Source: Ifrita kowaldi | Taxonomy: Eukaryota > Chordata > Aves > Passeriformes > Cinclosomatidae | Assembly (NCBI GenBank): GCA_013398055.1 | Contig: VZRS01014302.1 | Coordinates: 1 to 64,000, forward strand | Length of the DNA: 64,000 nt | Direction of reading: 5' to 3' | Shown here: positions 12,781-24,486 of the stretch, piece after piece | Layout: each line of letters starts with the position of its first letter | Numbering within the stretch: the stretch's first letter is position 1 | The notes under the pieces: model-generated | The model's input: the letters and a program-made list of their open reading frames with translations, nothing else | What the model was told of the DNA's origin: nothing | The model's database searches: none | Made by a program: the position numbers and the translations under genes

Positions 12781-13224
12781 TTGCCATTTGAGGAACAAGT
12801 CATGGGAGCTTCACTGGGAGGTGGCCCAGGCATGGTGGACTTCAGCATTGTCCCAAAAGACACTGAATGCCTCGGAGGGTCCTCATCACATGGTGGTCGC
12901 CATCGGCACTGTTGGGAGATGGAGGAACTCCATGGTGAACAAGAGAGAACAAACATCCTTCTCAATAGGCTCTCCAGCATGGAGGCGAGGACAGCCCTTT
13001 CCTTCTCTTTTGGAGCAGTCCTGGGAATTGTCTCCTGCTGGTCTGTACAGTCCTTTGAAGGCTACAGCGGTTTGTGGGGAATGGAGCCACTGCAGATCCA
13101 AGTCATGTGCTTGCTCTTTATATGCATTCTTATGGCATCTCTGAAACAGATGCAAATTGAATTTCAAACAAAAGATATCACCACAGCTGCTACAGTGGTG
13201 AATGACCCATTCTTTGAAAACTGA
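12781..13224 (+). CDS. Orphan 147-codon ORF, two hydrophobic segments
   Basis: I do not recognise this frame. Its predicted product would have a Gly/Ser/His-rich N-terminal part (about residues 9-43), a charged helix-like segment (46-70), a hydrophobic segment (about 71-90), a short linker, a second hydrophobic segment (about 104-120) and a polar tail ending in NDPFFEN. That order (charged helix, two membrane-type helices, polar tail) is more protein-like than most frames here. Against it: a 118-codon frame overlaps it in another plus frame, a 117-codon frame overlaps on the minus strand, there is no clear promoter, no AATAAA close downstream, and no family match. It may be a decayed retrocopy, an exon or a chance frame. 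Confidence 0.15.
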   Translation: MPFEEQVMGASLGGGPGMVDFSIVPKDTECLGGSSSHGGRHRHCWEMEELHGEQERTNILLNRLSSMEARTALSFSFGAVLGIVSCWSVQSFEGYSGLWGMEPLQIQVMCLLFICILMASLKQMQIEFQTKDITTAATVVNDPFFEN

Positions 13225-16200
13225 CACTGCCGTACACATCTGCAGGTGTACACCCTGGACTGATAGGCTTTGGGTATGATGTCACATTCCTAAGAGGAAA
13301 AATAAGCATTGAAGAGCTGCTGTTAAAACATAAAAATCTTCTTTTTCTCAAAATGAGTATATACTTTTTTTTTCTCAATATATATTTTTTGTCATAGAAT
13401 CAAACGAAACATACTTGCCTTTTTCACATATGTGACCTCTTTAATTAATCTATCTCTTTTGAAAGTCTGTTTTCTAATATACTGCTACTATGGAAAAGTT
13501 GTATGTCTAATTTACATGTCCAAATTAGTTTCAACTTAGTTATATTGAATGATAATAGATTTCTTTTTCATATAATTAATGTTGTCTGCAAACGTAATGT
13601 GGATTAAATTTATCATTGTAAAGATCTTAAGATTTTAATATTTTTGCAGAGGCATAAATACAGTGTAGCTATAATTATTTCATTATGTATGTATAAAAAT
13701 AGGATACGGGGGAAAGTGCATGCTTTCCTTCACTGATTACTCTTAATGTCTCCCAAATTTCCTGATTTACAATATTCTCCAAGGATGTAGATTTTTCTAA
13801 TTGAAGTACAGTAATTTGCATATTTTTAGACCTTGTGACACAGTTAATTGATATGTCATTACTTATACAGCACTGAATATATTTTATACATTCACTGCAG
13901 AGCAGGCTTAACTTGAGATGCAGTGGCACTCTGCAAGGAACTCGAAACTATTGCATTTGGTTTAATCTTTTTACTTTCCTTCCTCTCCCTTTCTTTATAA
14001 AGGCTAAGCAAAAATGGATGATGTAGTAATTGGTGTAGTTCCTGTTCAAATGTACTCGTTAAAATAATGTTACTGTGTAAATGACAGGATGAGAAAAGTA
14101 AGATCAAGTAAACAAAGAAAGGAAGAATAATGGGAGAGACAAGGACAAAGAAGATAAGGTTAAGGCTGGGGGGGAGCTAAATGTCAATAGTATCAGTACT
14201 GGGTGTTTGAAAACCAGATTGTTCTGTTTTCTTTTACGCTATTCAGTATAAACTTGTTAAATGGTCACTGTGTCTAGGAATATTTTAAATGGACCTTTTA
14301 AATTTAGGAGCACTGTATTTATTATGGATGCTAGCAATGAGCCTAATAGTGCTCCAGTATTCAAAAAGGGTCAGGGTTTCTCTAGTGGCAACATATTTAT
14401 TTCTCCTGGGGCATTCCTCTGCAGAACTGAATGCCTTTAATCCTTATTTGCTAACCAGGAAGGTGGCTCAGTCATGTAAAAAGAACTGAAGGGATTTTAA
14501 GTTTATTTTTTGAGGATGTGGTTAGAGGTATGGCTCATTGGTAATGGCAGTCTCATCTCTGGCGGAAGATTTATTACTACTGACCATTCCTTACATGGTG
14601 GTAAAGGGGAGTGGGGCCCTTAGTGCAGGGTAAGAGAATGGGATCCTGCCCCTTGCCCCAGATAAGAGGGGCTGTGTTAATGGCAGGCAAAGGTGAACAG
14701 CAGTGGAGATGTGGGAAGCATTGGGCTGTAATGGGTCAGGCCACAGGTGAGACTCAGAAGTGCTGCTGACCTTTCTCTTGATCATCTCCTGAGAGCAAGG
14801 CTGACGTGCTGTGTCTTCAGACAGTGCCTGGAGGTGCAGCACGGAGCAGGGTGTGCAAATTCATGTCATGGATGTGGTGCATTCCTGTGCACTTGACAGT
14901 CCCTCAGGTGAATTGCTTTTCTTCCCGGCCCTACAATATATGTGAGGCCCAAAATGTATGACTTATGCCCATGTTTATGCCACCTGGATTTGCCCTATGG
15001 GACTTACACTGTGAGTTGCTTATGATCTTTGTTATTTAAGGACTCTACGTCTTATGTGCTCTTTTTTGGTGTTTTGGAAGGATGAGGTTGGGTGTGAGAG
15101 CAGAAGACATCACTGGAGTGAGAGTTACTGAGGGAAGCTATTGCATTTTCTTAAAAAGTGTACTATCTTGGCAGGAGTTTCTTCTAAGGCAGCAGTAAAA
15201 AATACATATATATAAAACTACTGAGCACATCTTTTAAAACGCTTGTACACTGGAGGCTTCTCGCTTCAAGATACTTCCTCTTGAATCAAGCTCCAGAGAC
15301 AAATATGAATTCTGAATCCTGGCTACAAAAGCAGAATTCACTCTCATATCAGCTTGCTTTTTTCTTTTTTTTCCTTGCCAGCAGAAGGGGTGAGGAAAGG
15401 GATAGAATGCCAAAAGTGATTCCTGTCTCTCCCTCTTAATTTGGGGTTCCTACTCTCATCTCAGCCCAGAACACTCAAGCAGCTGCAGAGGATGAAAATG
15501 ATGATAGAGCAGCAGCTCATAAGTGAATATGGGGGTTCTGCCCAAGTTAGCATTTCATTTGGATCTGATTTTGCTGCAGCCCCAAACCTGCCTGAAATAT
15601 CTCTCCCCAGATAGGCAGTGGACCGTTTACTGGCATAAGGGTACATTTTACTGCTCCAGAAACACCTTTAGGCAACTTGCAGACCAAAGTTGTTGAAATT
15701 GAGGGTATCTTCATTTGCAAATTATGTGGTTTCTGTGTTGGTTTGGGTTTTTTTAAAATTTAAACATACTATGGTGAGCTTCCCTAGGTAATAAACATTA
15801 AATAGTAAAAAGTGTTTATTTTTGCAGAATCATAGCATGGGAAGAGAGTTTAGTTTTTAGGACAGCATTAACTTCACATGCCTTTAACCATCTATGAGAC
15901 AGCTGTTAATGATAAGCCAACTGTTTAGGCACTATGTCATTGGGGAAGGAGAGAGGGGTGTCTTCAGGACATACTTGTCACCAGTCTTTGATGCCAAACT
16001 GAGGCTGTGACAACTGATACGCATGAGAAAATCACCAGAAGTGTTCAGGAGATTTTGCTGTGCTGCAAGAACAGTTTTCTCTGCAGATGCAGTTTCAGGA
16101 TGGTCTGAACACAGGATAGTTAAAGTGACTTCTTTCTTTTGTTAAAGATAAATTTAACACCAGGAATAAAATAAAAATATACCTCACTTTAAAAAATGGT

Positions 16201-17194
16201 CTTATTTTCTGCTTGAACTTTTTAATGGTGGTCCAGCAAAAATTGTAGCATTTATGAATATTACAATATAATAATCTGCTCTGTATTACTAATAATAATT
16301 AATAGAGACATTCCTTGATGATTGCATTAAATGAGGTGATTGATTTTGCACTGAAGAGCATCTTTTCTTACAGAATACTTTTAACTACTCTGAGAAAAGA
16401 TACTTAAAATGAAAATATACAGCTCTTAAAGAAATATTTTATCAGTTCAAAACAGCACTAAGCATCAATAAATTTATACTGTACACACACAAATTCTGGT
16501 AAAGCAATGCAAAGCCTTTGGATGTTTTTACATTGCTGTGTCTCTCATTTTGCTCATCATGCAACTCCTGGGTTTTACTGCCCTTGAAGAAGAACTGCAC
16601 TTAGGCATCAATTGTGTACATACAGAGCGCTGTAATTTCATAGATGAGTACATAAGGTGCTGCCATCTTACAGCTGAGCAATGCGTGTGTGAGGGGGCTA
16701 ATCTCCTGCTCTTTGTGAAGATTTCTGAAGGTTACTGTGCAAATACAACCTGTAGACTTCTGCTTTGTTAATGGGAAGGGAAACCTGCTAACACTTGTCT
16801 TTCCAGGGGAAGAACGTTATTTTGATTGTCCATATTTTGTTGTAATGTTCACAAATCTCTTGTTAACCTTTCTGCAGTTGCCTTTTTAAGAGCATCACTG
16901 CAGTTTCCTCTGTCTCTGAGCTAACATTTCCACCCTCTGATACCCGAGTGCCTCATAATCTGCTCAGGGAGGAGTTGTTAGTGCATCCCTGAAGTGCTGC
17001 TGCTTTTGGGATAGACCCTCATAGTTTCATGTCTTTTCAGGTCCAGGAAAGGACACGGAGGTTTAACTTTGCCAAGTGAAACCTAAAAGAAATTTTAAGA
17101 GGGCAGAACATAATTACCTGAGCTGAAAATTTGCCAAGACACTGGTTGAAATACCCACTCCTAAGAATTTTCTATTAAAGCTACTAGCCTGGAT
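13225..17194. other. Unannotated AT-rich DNA (4 kb)
   Basis: No gene recognised. 13360-13700 is very AT-rich with short T runs. The word CATAGAATCA at about 13395 resembles the edge of a minus-strand CR1 tail, but the following bases do not continue the match. Confidence 0.5.
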
Positions 17195-17240
17195 AAGTCC
17201 TGGCCCTTCAGAAGTCAGTGGCAGTTGTCCCCTGGATTTT
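17195..17240 (+). repeat. Possible ancient amniote repeat fragment
   Basis: TCCTGGCCCTTCAGAAGTCA followed by GTGGCAGTTGTCCCCTGGAT resembles the 'gaagtcagtgggagtt-tgcc' block found in many old amniote interspersed repeats. It is too short and diverged for a firm call. Confidence 0.3.
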
Positions 17241-20200
17241 GCCCTGCAAATCACCTCTAGTCTCATCTAAGTCACATTTGGACTTTCAGTTCTTGACTGC
17301 AAAGCTCCTGGTCTCTTCAGGGTGAGCTATGTATGACTTCGAGGTGTGTGCATGTAATTGATCTCCAAGTAAGGATAAGGAAGAGCTTGCATACAGCTGG
17401 AAAAAGAATGGGGAAGCATGCATTGGAAAGTAATGCTAGCTGGAAGTCAGGGGTGTAGCAACTTTTCAGTCTGGCTGCAAAAACACAAAGAAATCCAGTG
17501 GCTAAAATTTGAAATTTGACTAATTCAGCCTTGAGTAATACACATTTGTTGTGAGGGATGAGGGCAGCTTACTGTGAGGTGCAGGGCTTTCCATGGCTTG
17601 TGGTTTTTTGAGACAAAGTTGGAATGTCTTTTTGGAAGAAGTTATTTTCTCCTGTAATAGAATACCTATGGTCCTTTGGAGCCATGGTAAGGTATGAGTG
17701 TGTTTTCCTTACACTCTGTGCTCATAGCACTTCTTACTCTTTTTCTTTTGGATGCTGTGGCCAGAACTGGGTCACCTTCACTGCTCTCAGCACTTCCATC
17801 ACCCTAAAGTTCCACCTCAGGAAAGTGGTTATAATAAAGTCTTGTCTGTCAGTCACCTGCAAGAAGCTGGACTTTTTTTACCCCCTCGCATAATTAATTG
17901 GGTTTGTTAATGTTTTAATCACTGTTTATCTCTAAAGCCTGATGTATTCCACACTTGCAGGTAGGGCTCTGAAACAGAGGGTAGCAATGCTCACTCCTGA
18001 GCCTCATTGTTTTTGTTTGACTGACATGGACACAGTCCTGTGTATCATCATGTGAAGATGGGAAGAAGTCTGTCAGATCAGACAGATGTGAGTGTGTGGC
18101 CACGTTTCTTAAGTTTTTTTTCTGCTGCCAGGTTCTAACCTGATTTCCTCCTATTTGCAAAGTCTTTGGTATTTGATTGAACTTCAGTTTCTGTTTATCA
18201 GATGTTTAACTCTGGTCATCTGAGAGCTGAACTGGTGTAATTTAACTGAACTTTTGGGTTGAATGTAGAGCGTCTGTGTGAAATGTAATAATCTGTGGGT
18301 TAACAGAAATTGCGTAGCATAATCTCGTGGTCTGTTCTGTCTAGAAACACTGAAAAGTATTCTCTTACAGATAATTAATATGAGAGTTAAATCTTCATGT
18401 TCTTCACATTATTATTAACTGGTCTATAAGCTTACAGAGAGGCCATGACCCCCAAAAGCTTAATCTTGTGTATCATACATGGGTAGACACACACATGCAT
18501 GTGAGCACACTGCCTTGGCATGATCCTTGTTAGCAGAGGAGGAAGTGGAAAGACCAGGAGAGCTTCTCAAGTGAGTGCAGGAGATTATAGGAGAAGAAAC
18601 TGTGCTATATTTATATTTATATGAATGACTGGTGGAAACCCTTAACCTGGGAAGGCAAGCATTGCCTTTGTTTGAGCCTTCTGAGTGTGTTTTTAATGTT
18701 GTATTTCAAAGCTTAAGAAATAAAGATCAAACCTTAAGTCTAAGAGGAGAGTGTTTGCTACCAGGGTGAGTCCACCACTAGGTGCTTATCCATCTTTTGA
18801 GCTGCTAACAGATCTGTCTGTCCTACTGGATGAAATAATGAAGTCTTTGTTTATTCTCATACAAATGAAGATCATGTTATGCTGATGATGTAAATTAGTT
18901 ATCCTGAAAGTCACCAATCCTGCTGCTTATTTCCATGCTATTAGAATTGCAGAAAATCTGAAAGCAATAAATGTCAATTAATATAAAACGTACAAACAAG
19001 TCTTTATTGAAACCCATATTTTTCTAATATCTTGATTGTTTTTAAAAGCATTTATTTTTACTAACTAACAAACTTGCTTTGTTGGGCAGTTCATTAGCTG
19101 TAGAAAGATTTTATTATTTGCACCAAAAGTCTGTAATAAAATTCTAGCTGTATCATTTAGAGCTGATTTTTTCATAAAACATTATGCATCAGGTAAATAG
19201 GCTGAATGTAAATGTCTACTTTAGGCAGGGTTCATTAACAGCTAGAAAAGATGCAGTTTTGACTAGGAATGAAAAATAAAACAATGAACTATTTTGTGAT
19301 ATAAAAATAATCTAATACTTCAAAGTGGCTTGTACCAAAGCCTTAAGACTGTTAAATTTTAGATGTAGCCACTATTTTTTTTACCCTACAGTGGACCAGT
19401 GTAAGCCAGAGTATAGTTTACAATATTCAATATTATACAAGCATATAGTGCTGAGCAGTAGATCTTACTCAGCCATAAAACTAAAATGCTTGCTGATTTT
19501 AAGATCTGCACTGTAGAATGGCAGCAGATCAGGGCTCTTTCTCTAGTGAATATAAGCTGTGACTCAGTTAATTCACTACGTAGATTGGCTCATAAGTTTT
19601 CATGGTAAAGATCAGGTGCTGACAAGACCAGGATAAGACCATTGATCCATTTCTCCCCAGAGCTCAAATAATTGTTATTAGTAGTAATTATAGCTTAGAT
19701 TTACATGCAGCTATATATTAATATAAGTTTCTTATATTACATAGCAAGGAAAATAAATAATCCTGTCCTTGCTACTCTCCCAATAGATCCTTTGACTCAG
19801 AGGATATCTCATGTCTGTGGCATGGATGCAATAGACTTTTATGATGGTGGTTTTTTTTTACAAGGAGCTGGTCAGCCTTTATTTAAAACTCAGAGAAATC
19901 CTTTTTTTCAGTATGAAATGCTTCTGTACCATCTAATATCATGGCAAATGCAGCCAAAGGCTAGAAATGACATTTATATGAGATTTCCAGCACATGACTG
20001 CTGGAGTAGAATAGCTGGGGTAAGTATAAACTGACTAAAGGATTTTTCTTCCATTTTCTGCTACATAGGAGTACTTTGATATCCCAGAAGGTAGAATAAT
20101 TTGTTCTGTGTTCTTAGTTTCCTTTATGTAATTAAAGCTTCATCTCCTGTGTCATATGTGGCAGGTGGTTGTCCTTGAATCCTTTTGTAAAAGGGGAGTC

Positions 20201-20334
20201 ATGGGCACCTGAGATGGCGTTCTGAAAGCCATCAAGTACTAGCACCACAGGAATCCTAGAACAATCCTAGAGACAAGAAAGGAATCTAAGTGTTCTGTCC
20301 CTTGAGCCTCTGCTCATCTCTGGTCCTTCTTTCT
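17241..20334. other. Unannotated AT-rich DNA (3 kb)
   Basis: No gene or clear repeat. Short (CA)-like and ATTTATATTTATAT runs occur near 18487 and 18608. 18960-19520 is AT-rich with short frames only. Confidence 0.5.
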
Positions 20335-20647
20335 CCATGAACTAAGGAGGTCGTAGTGAGGTGAGGGTCGGTCTCACCTTATTGCGAGGTAACAAGTGAT
20401 AGGATGAGAGAAACAGCCTCAAGTTGTGCCAGGGGAGGTTTAGATTGGATATTAGGAAAAAATGTTCAGTGAAAGGGTCGTCAGGCATTGGAACAGGCTG
20501 TCCAGGGAAGTCACCATCCCTGGAGGTAATTTAAAAGATGTATAGATGCAGCGTTTAGGGAGATGATTTAGTGGTGGACTTGGCAAGGTGCTGGGTTGAT
20601 GGTTGGACTTTGATCTCAAAGGTCTTCTCCAGCTTAATGATTCTATG
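20335..20647 (+). mobile_element. CR1 LINE, 5'-truncated 3' end
   Basis: This is the 3' end of a chicken-repeat-1 non-LTR retrotransposon. In order it shows GTGAGGTGAGGGTCGGTCTC, AGGTAACAAGTGATAGGATG, GCCTCAAGTTGTGCCAGGGG, AGGTTTAGATTGGATATTAG, GGCATTGGAACAGGCTGTCC, CACCATCCCTGGAGG, a GGTTGGACTTTGAT block and the terminal GATTCTATG. That is the normal order of the CR1 3' region. CR1 copies are usually severely 5' truncated and end in short 8-bp repeats, as here. Only the very end of ORF2 and the 3' UTR could be present, so nothing is coded. A small deletion is visible after 'gggaagt' relative to the usual 'gggaagtggtggagtcacc'. Divergence suggests an inactive copy of moderate age. Confidence 0.95.
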
Positions 20648-23163
20648 GCAACCTAATGGTTTTGTGTGTCCCTTTCTCTAAAATATGAAATGCCCCAGTA
20701 GAGGATTGAAAACCTTGCTGATACTCCCACTCCAAACCTGTTGAGACCAAGAATTTCAAAAACTTATTGCAGAATTTGCTTTGTGCTGCAACCTGAGCCT
20801 ACGTTCAGCTTTCCTGTTGAGAAAGAACTTCATCCAGAAGCTCAGAAACTTTGATTACTTATTCTCTGACTTGAAGAGGTGTCAAAGATAAGGAGAGGTG
20901 GACCAGATGTAGGATCTGTCTTCTATTGTTCAGTTTAAGCCTCCTCCTACACCCAGTGGGGTTTAAATCTCCTTTCTCAGCATGACACTGCTTCAGGTGA
21001 ATGTGGCCTGCTGTCTGTGACACACAACCAGGGGAAACAAGGGGGAAAATAACCTTTGCAGCCTCCACTGTACAAATCCAGCAACTTTTATCACTGAGTG
21101 TGCTGCTAACCCATTTGTTACGGCTGTCGTGCATGGGCCAAGGTGTCTCCCAAGGAGATAGTCTGTTTCCTGGGTGAAAGAATACATTTTCCTTCTCCCC
21201 TCCTCTTGTCATTACCTCATAGAGCAAAACAAATCCTTGGGATCCGGTCTGTTGGGTAGAGGATAGAGGGTGTGTTTCCTAATTCAGTTGCAACTCAGTA
21301 GTGCAGTTCGTGAAATAATAATACATATACTGAAGGCTCTGTGGGGGACTGCAGTGAAGCAGTAGTTACTGCTCATAAAGTTTTTTAATAGGACGTGAGT
21401 TCCAGGATTCAAGGGAGAGAACATTAATGTCCTTTACAGAACGTCGTGGAAAATAAATACTGCGCAGCACCAATCTCTTGGCAGTTTCAAAGGATGTCTA
21501 AAGAGGATCATTATGAGACCATTTATGATGGAACATGACTCCATTGCAAGTCTTTGGAGTCTCTTCTGGGATGTTGTTCCTACTGCTTGAGATTAGGAGA
21601 GGAAAGCAATTTCAATAGAAGTCTGTGGAGACCATGTGGCAATTACATTGCTGACAATATCAGTATGATTTTAGTGGGAGTCTCTGGAGACCTTAACTTC
21701 TCAGTGAAGTAAAATGCACCATGCCCATACAAATGATATTATTGTTTGAAATAAACCAGAATAATTTAGGCTAAACAAGTACTGGAATAGTAGGAGTATT
21801 CAAATCGATTTGTCTTGTGGCAAGAAATGCTGCCCACAGCCTTGCCATAGCCCCCTGCCACAGTCCTTCATCCCGTTCATGATTTGTGGGTGACGATTTC
21901 TCTGGAAATCCTAGTCTGAAAGGCTGGCTTATTTAGGTGTCTGTACAGTTGGTGGCCAGTTTAGAGAGGGAATTGTACAACTGGGTTGTTTTACTGAGCT
22001 TCTGCTCTGCCAGTAGTGATTTGTGGGGTCTGAAAACTGCAGGAGGTGAAGCTGTCAGAGGCAGCAGTCTGTCAAAAAGAGACTGAGGAGGGAGCTGGGG
22101 TTAAAAATGTGGTGATGGATGAGTACAGCTTTTGGCCTCATGGCCGTGGTGAAACAATGACTGGTTTAAACCATCTGGCCAGGACAATGGTTGAACTCTG
22201 CCGAGCTCAGAGAAGCAGTTCCCGGGTTTTGCTTTTCTAAAAGTACACCAGTGCCCTTGTTCTTGCTGATGTTTGGCAAAGCCACTCCCTGCGAGGCTAT
22301 TGGTGTGCACAGCTGGTTCCTGAAGCAGTAGAGTACCAGCAAAAAAAGATACCCAGGTGCCCATTGATGCTGGCTGGGAGCTGAGCAAGCCTTGATGCTT
22401 TTCTTGCCCATTGGCTACCTGGGACTTTTCTTTCTTTTTCCCTTAAACTGCCTTACGTAGGCTGAAGGGAGAGCCACAGCATTTCCAGGGCTGGAGGAAG
22501 GCAGTCTGAAGCAGCCAGGATAAAGTGCAGTATTTGCATTTTATTGATTCTTACCTATTGATTCCAATGGGATGAAGTGTCTGTGAAAGAGAAGTGAGAC
22601 TGGCAGACAGACGAGAGCTCTGGCATCACAGGCAGGCTGGCCTCGCCTGACAGAAGCAAGATTATATGAACAAACACCCCAGATATTTTCCTAGGTCAAA
22701 TCTAAGAAGAACCTATGAAAAGGAGTTCCATTCCTAGGAAGGGTAAGATTTACCAGAAAAAGTTTAGTTTGCGTTTGATCACTTGTGCAGATAAAAAGGA
22801 GCAAGGAAATACCATGAGAATTTTGTGACAGATTGCCTTGTGCCAGCTATGTTTATGGAGCCATTTTCTGTAAGCTGACAAAGGAGCTGGAGGCTGACAA
22901 AACTTAGATGTACATCTCCTCATACAGGAAGTGATACTCATTTGGTGACTCAGATGTAGAAATGAAAACATATGCTGCAGCCTGACCTTTCAGGTATGAG
23001 AAGGGTGTCTGAAGGGGTGCTGAATATCCAAAATAGTGTATTGAGTGCACAGTTTTACTTAATCTGTTTTATATGAATCATTTTATTGGAAAGGCTAAGC
23101 ACATACCGAGGAAAATATGTTCAATGAGAGTATTGATCTTTTTAAGGGTTCCTCTGCAGATAG
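20648..23163. other. Unannotated DNA after CR1 copy
   Basis: No gene recognised. Between 21540 and 21700 the motif GTCT(T/G/C)TGGAG(T/A)C recurs three times at about 60-70 bp spacing, a weak hint of old duplication. Overlapping minus-strand frames at 20859-21227 and 22101-22411 have no recognisable product. Confidence 0.45.
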
Positions 23164-23205
23164 ATGTATGTATGTATGTATACATATATGTATATATGTA
23201 CATAC
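23164..23205. repeat. (ATGT)n / TA microsatellite
   Basis: Four ATGT units are followed by alternating TATACATATATG-type purine-pyrimidine sequence. It is a simple repeat that is likely length-variable. Confidence 0.9.
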
Positions 23206-24460
23206 CAACTAAAAGCTGCTTTTTGATTGTGATCAGTTTGTTACTGGCTCGCTAAAAAACATTCCTTCTGCGCTCTGTGTCTGTACATGGTTTGGAGAAG
23301 AAGGTGGCACTGAGTCACCTCTTGGGTCCTCTGGGTCCTGGGAGTCAAAACCATCCTCATGGAACTCACAGTCCTAAGGTGCTCGCTGGGATCCTGGCAG
23401 CCATCCCAATGCAGAGTGTGATGCATCTGCCAGGCTCACTGGCCAGAGTGATGGGCACCTTCCTCTCTGGGCAGAGGCTGGGGACACAGCTCTTCCCAAG
23501 CCTTCTGGGATGGGCAGGGCTGAGCTGGCCTGGCTCGGATGGGGACCCTAAATCCAGCAATATCAGCTTGAAGAAAATGATATGAAAGAAGCTATATTGG
23601 GAAGCCTATTGTGTCCAGTGCCTCAGCTGCAGTTAGCAAACTGAAACCTTGATTATCTTCTCTCTTCTTATTTTATTTCTTATAATTAATTGTTGAGTTC
23701 TCACATAAAATTTGTCAAGCATCAGGACAATGACTCTCTGTACAGCCCTACAGAAAACGTGGCCCCAGCCTGTGGGGCTCTCCAGCAATAGCTGTCAGAG
23801 GTCCTCCCACAGGCACCAGCTCTGTCCATTTCTTCTTCCCTGGCCCAGTGGTGCCCCCAGTGCCCTTGTGTCCCCTTTTGCTCCTCATCTCCCAGCACAG
23901 ATTTCCCCACAGTTCTTTTTCTGACTGCCAGATACATCCTTTTGTGGATGTTTTTCAGAAGCATTAACAGAGCTGTCCCTCCTCCCTGCTTCTCCTATAT
24001 TTTTAAAAGACGCACAGTTTCAGACAGAAAGGATTTTGAACATGGAAGTGGATCTGATTGTAAATAAAAGGGTAGGAGACTTCATTGCATGAAAAAGAAG
24101 TGCAAAATATTATAAAAAGAGAGAAGAAGAGAAAAGGAAGATGGAAGTTTTTTCTTGTGGTTGAAGAGATGTTAATCAAAGAGCTGTGAGTATCAGATGA
24201 AATGAATGATTTGAATAGTATGTTCCTTTCATCCTGCAAATTCTTTTGTGCTTAAATTTAAGTATATGTTAAATTTTATTAGATACTAACACAAACTCTG
24301 TGTGGGGAAACATGTTTCAAGACTGTTTTTAAATTTCTTATTTTATTTCTTTAAACTCCTTAATTCTCATAATGGATTTCTCATGCCTACTGGTATATAG
24401 GTTAACTGGAGGAGAAGATAACATACAGTTATGAAAACTGTGGCCTTGCTATTCATATCA
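23206..24460. other. Unannotated DNA with GC-richer patch
   Basis: 23280-23550 is GC-rich but CpG-poor and carries overlapping frames on both strands with no recognisable product. 24000-24400 is AT-rich. No repeat family recognised. Confidence 0.45.
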
Positions 24461-24486
24461 TAGAAAGAAAAAGTAGAAAGAAAAAG
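24461..24486. repeat. 13-bp tandem duplication
   Basis: TAGAAAGAAAAAG occurs twice, back to back and identical. Slippage in purine-rich sequence is the likely origin. Confidence 0.9.

Noticed and set aside
13390..13420. CATAGAATCA, CR1-like edge
   Set aside because: The match does not continue beyond about ten bases.
15826..15900. AGAATCATAGCATGGGAAGAG as a minus-strand CR1 end
   Set aside because: Only the first dozen bases match; the GGTTGG and TCCAACC blocks are missing.
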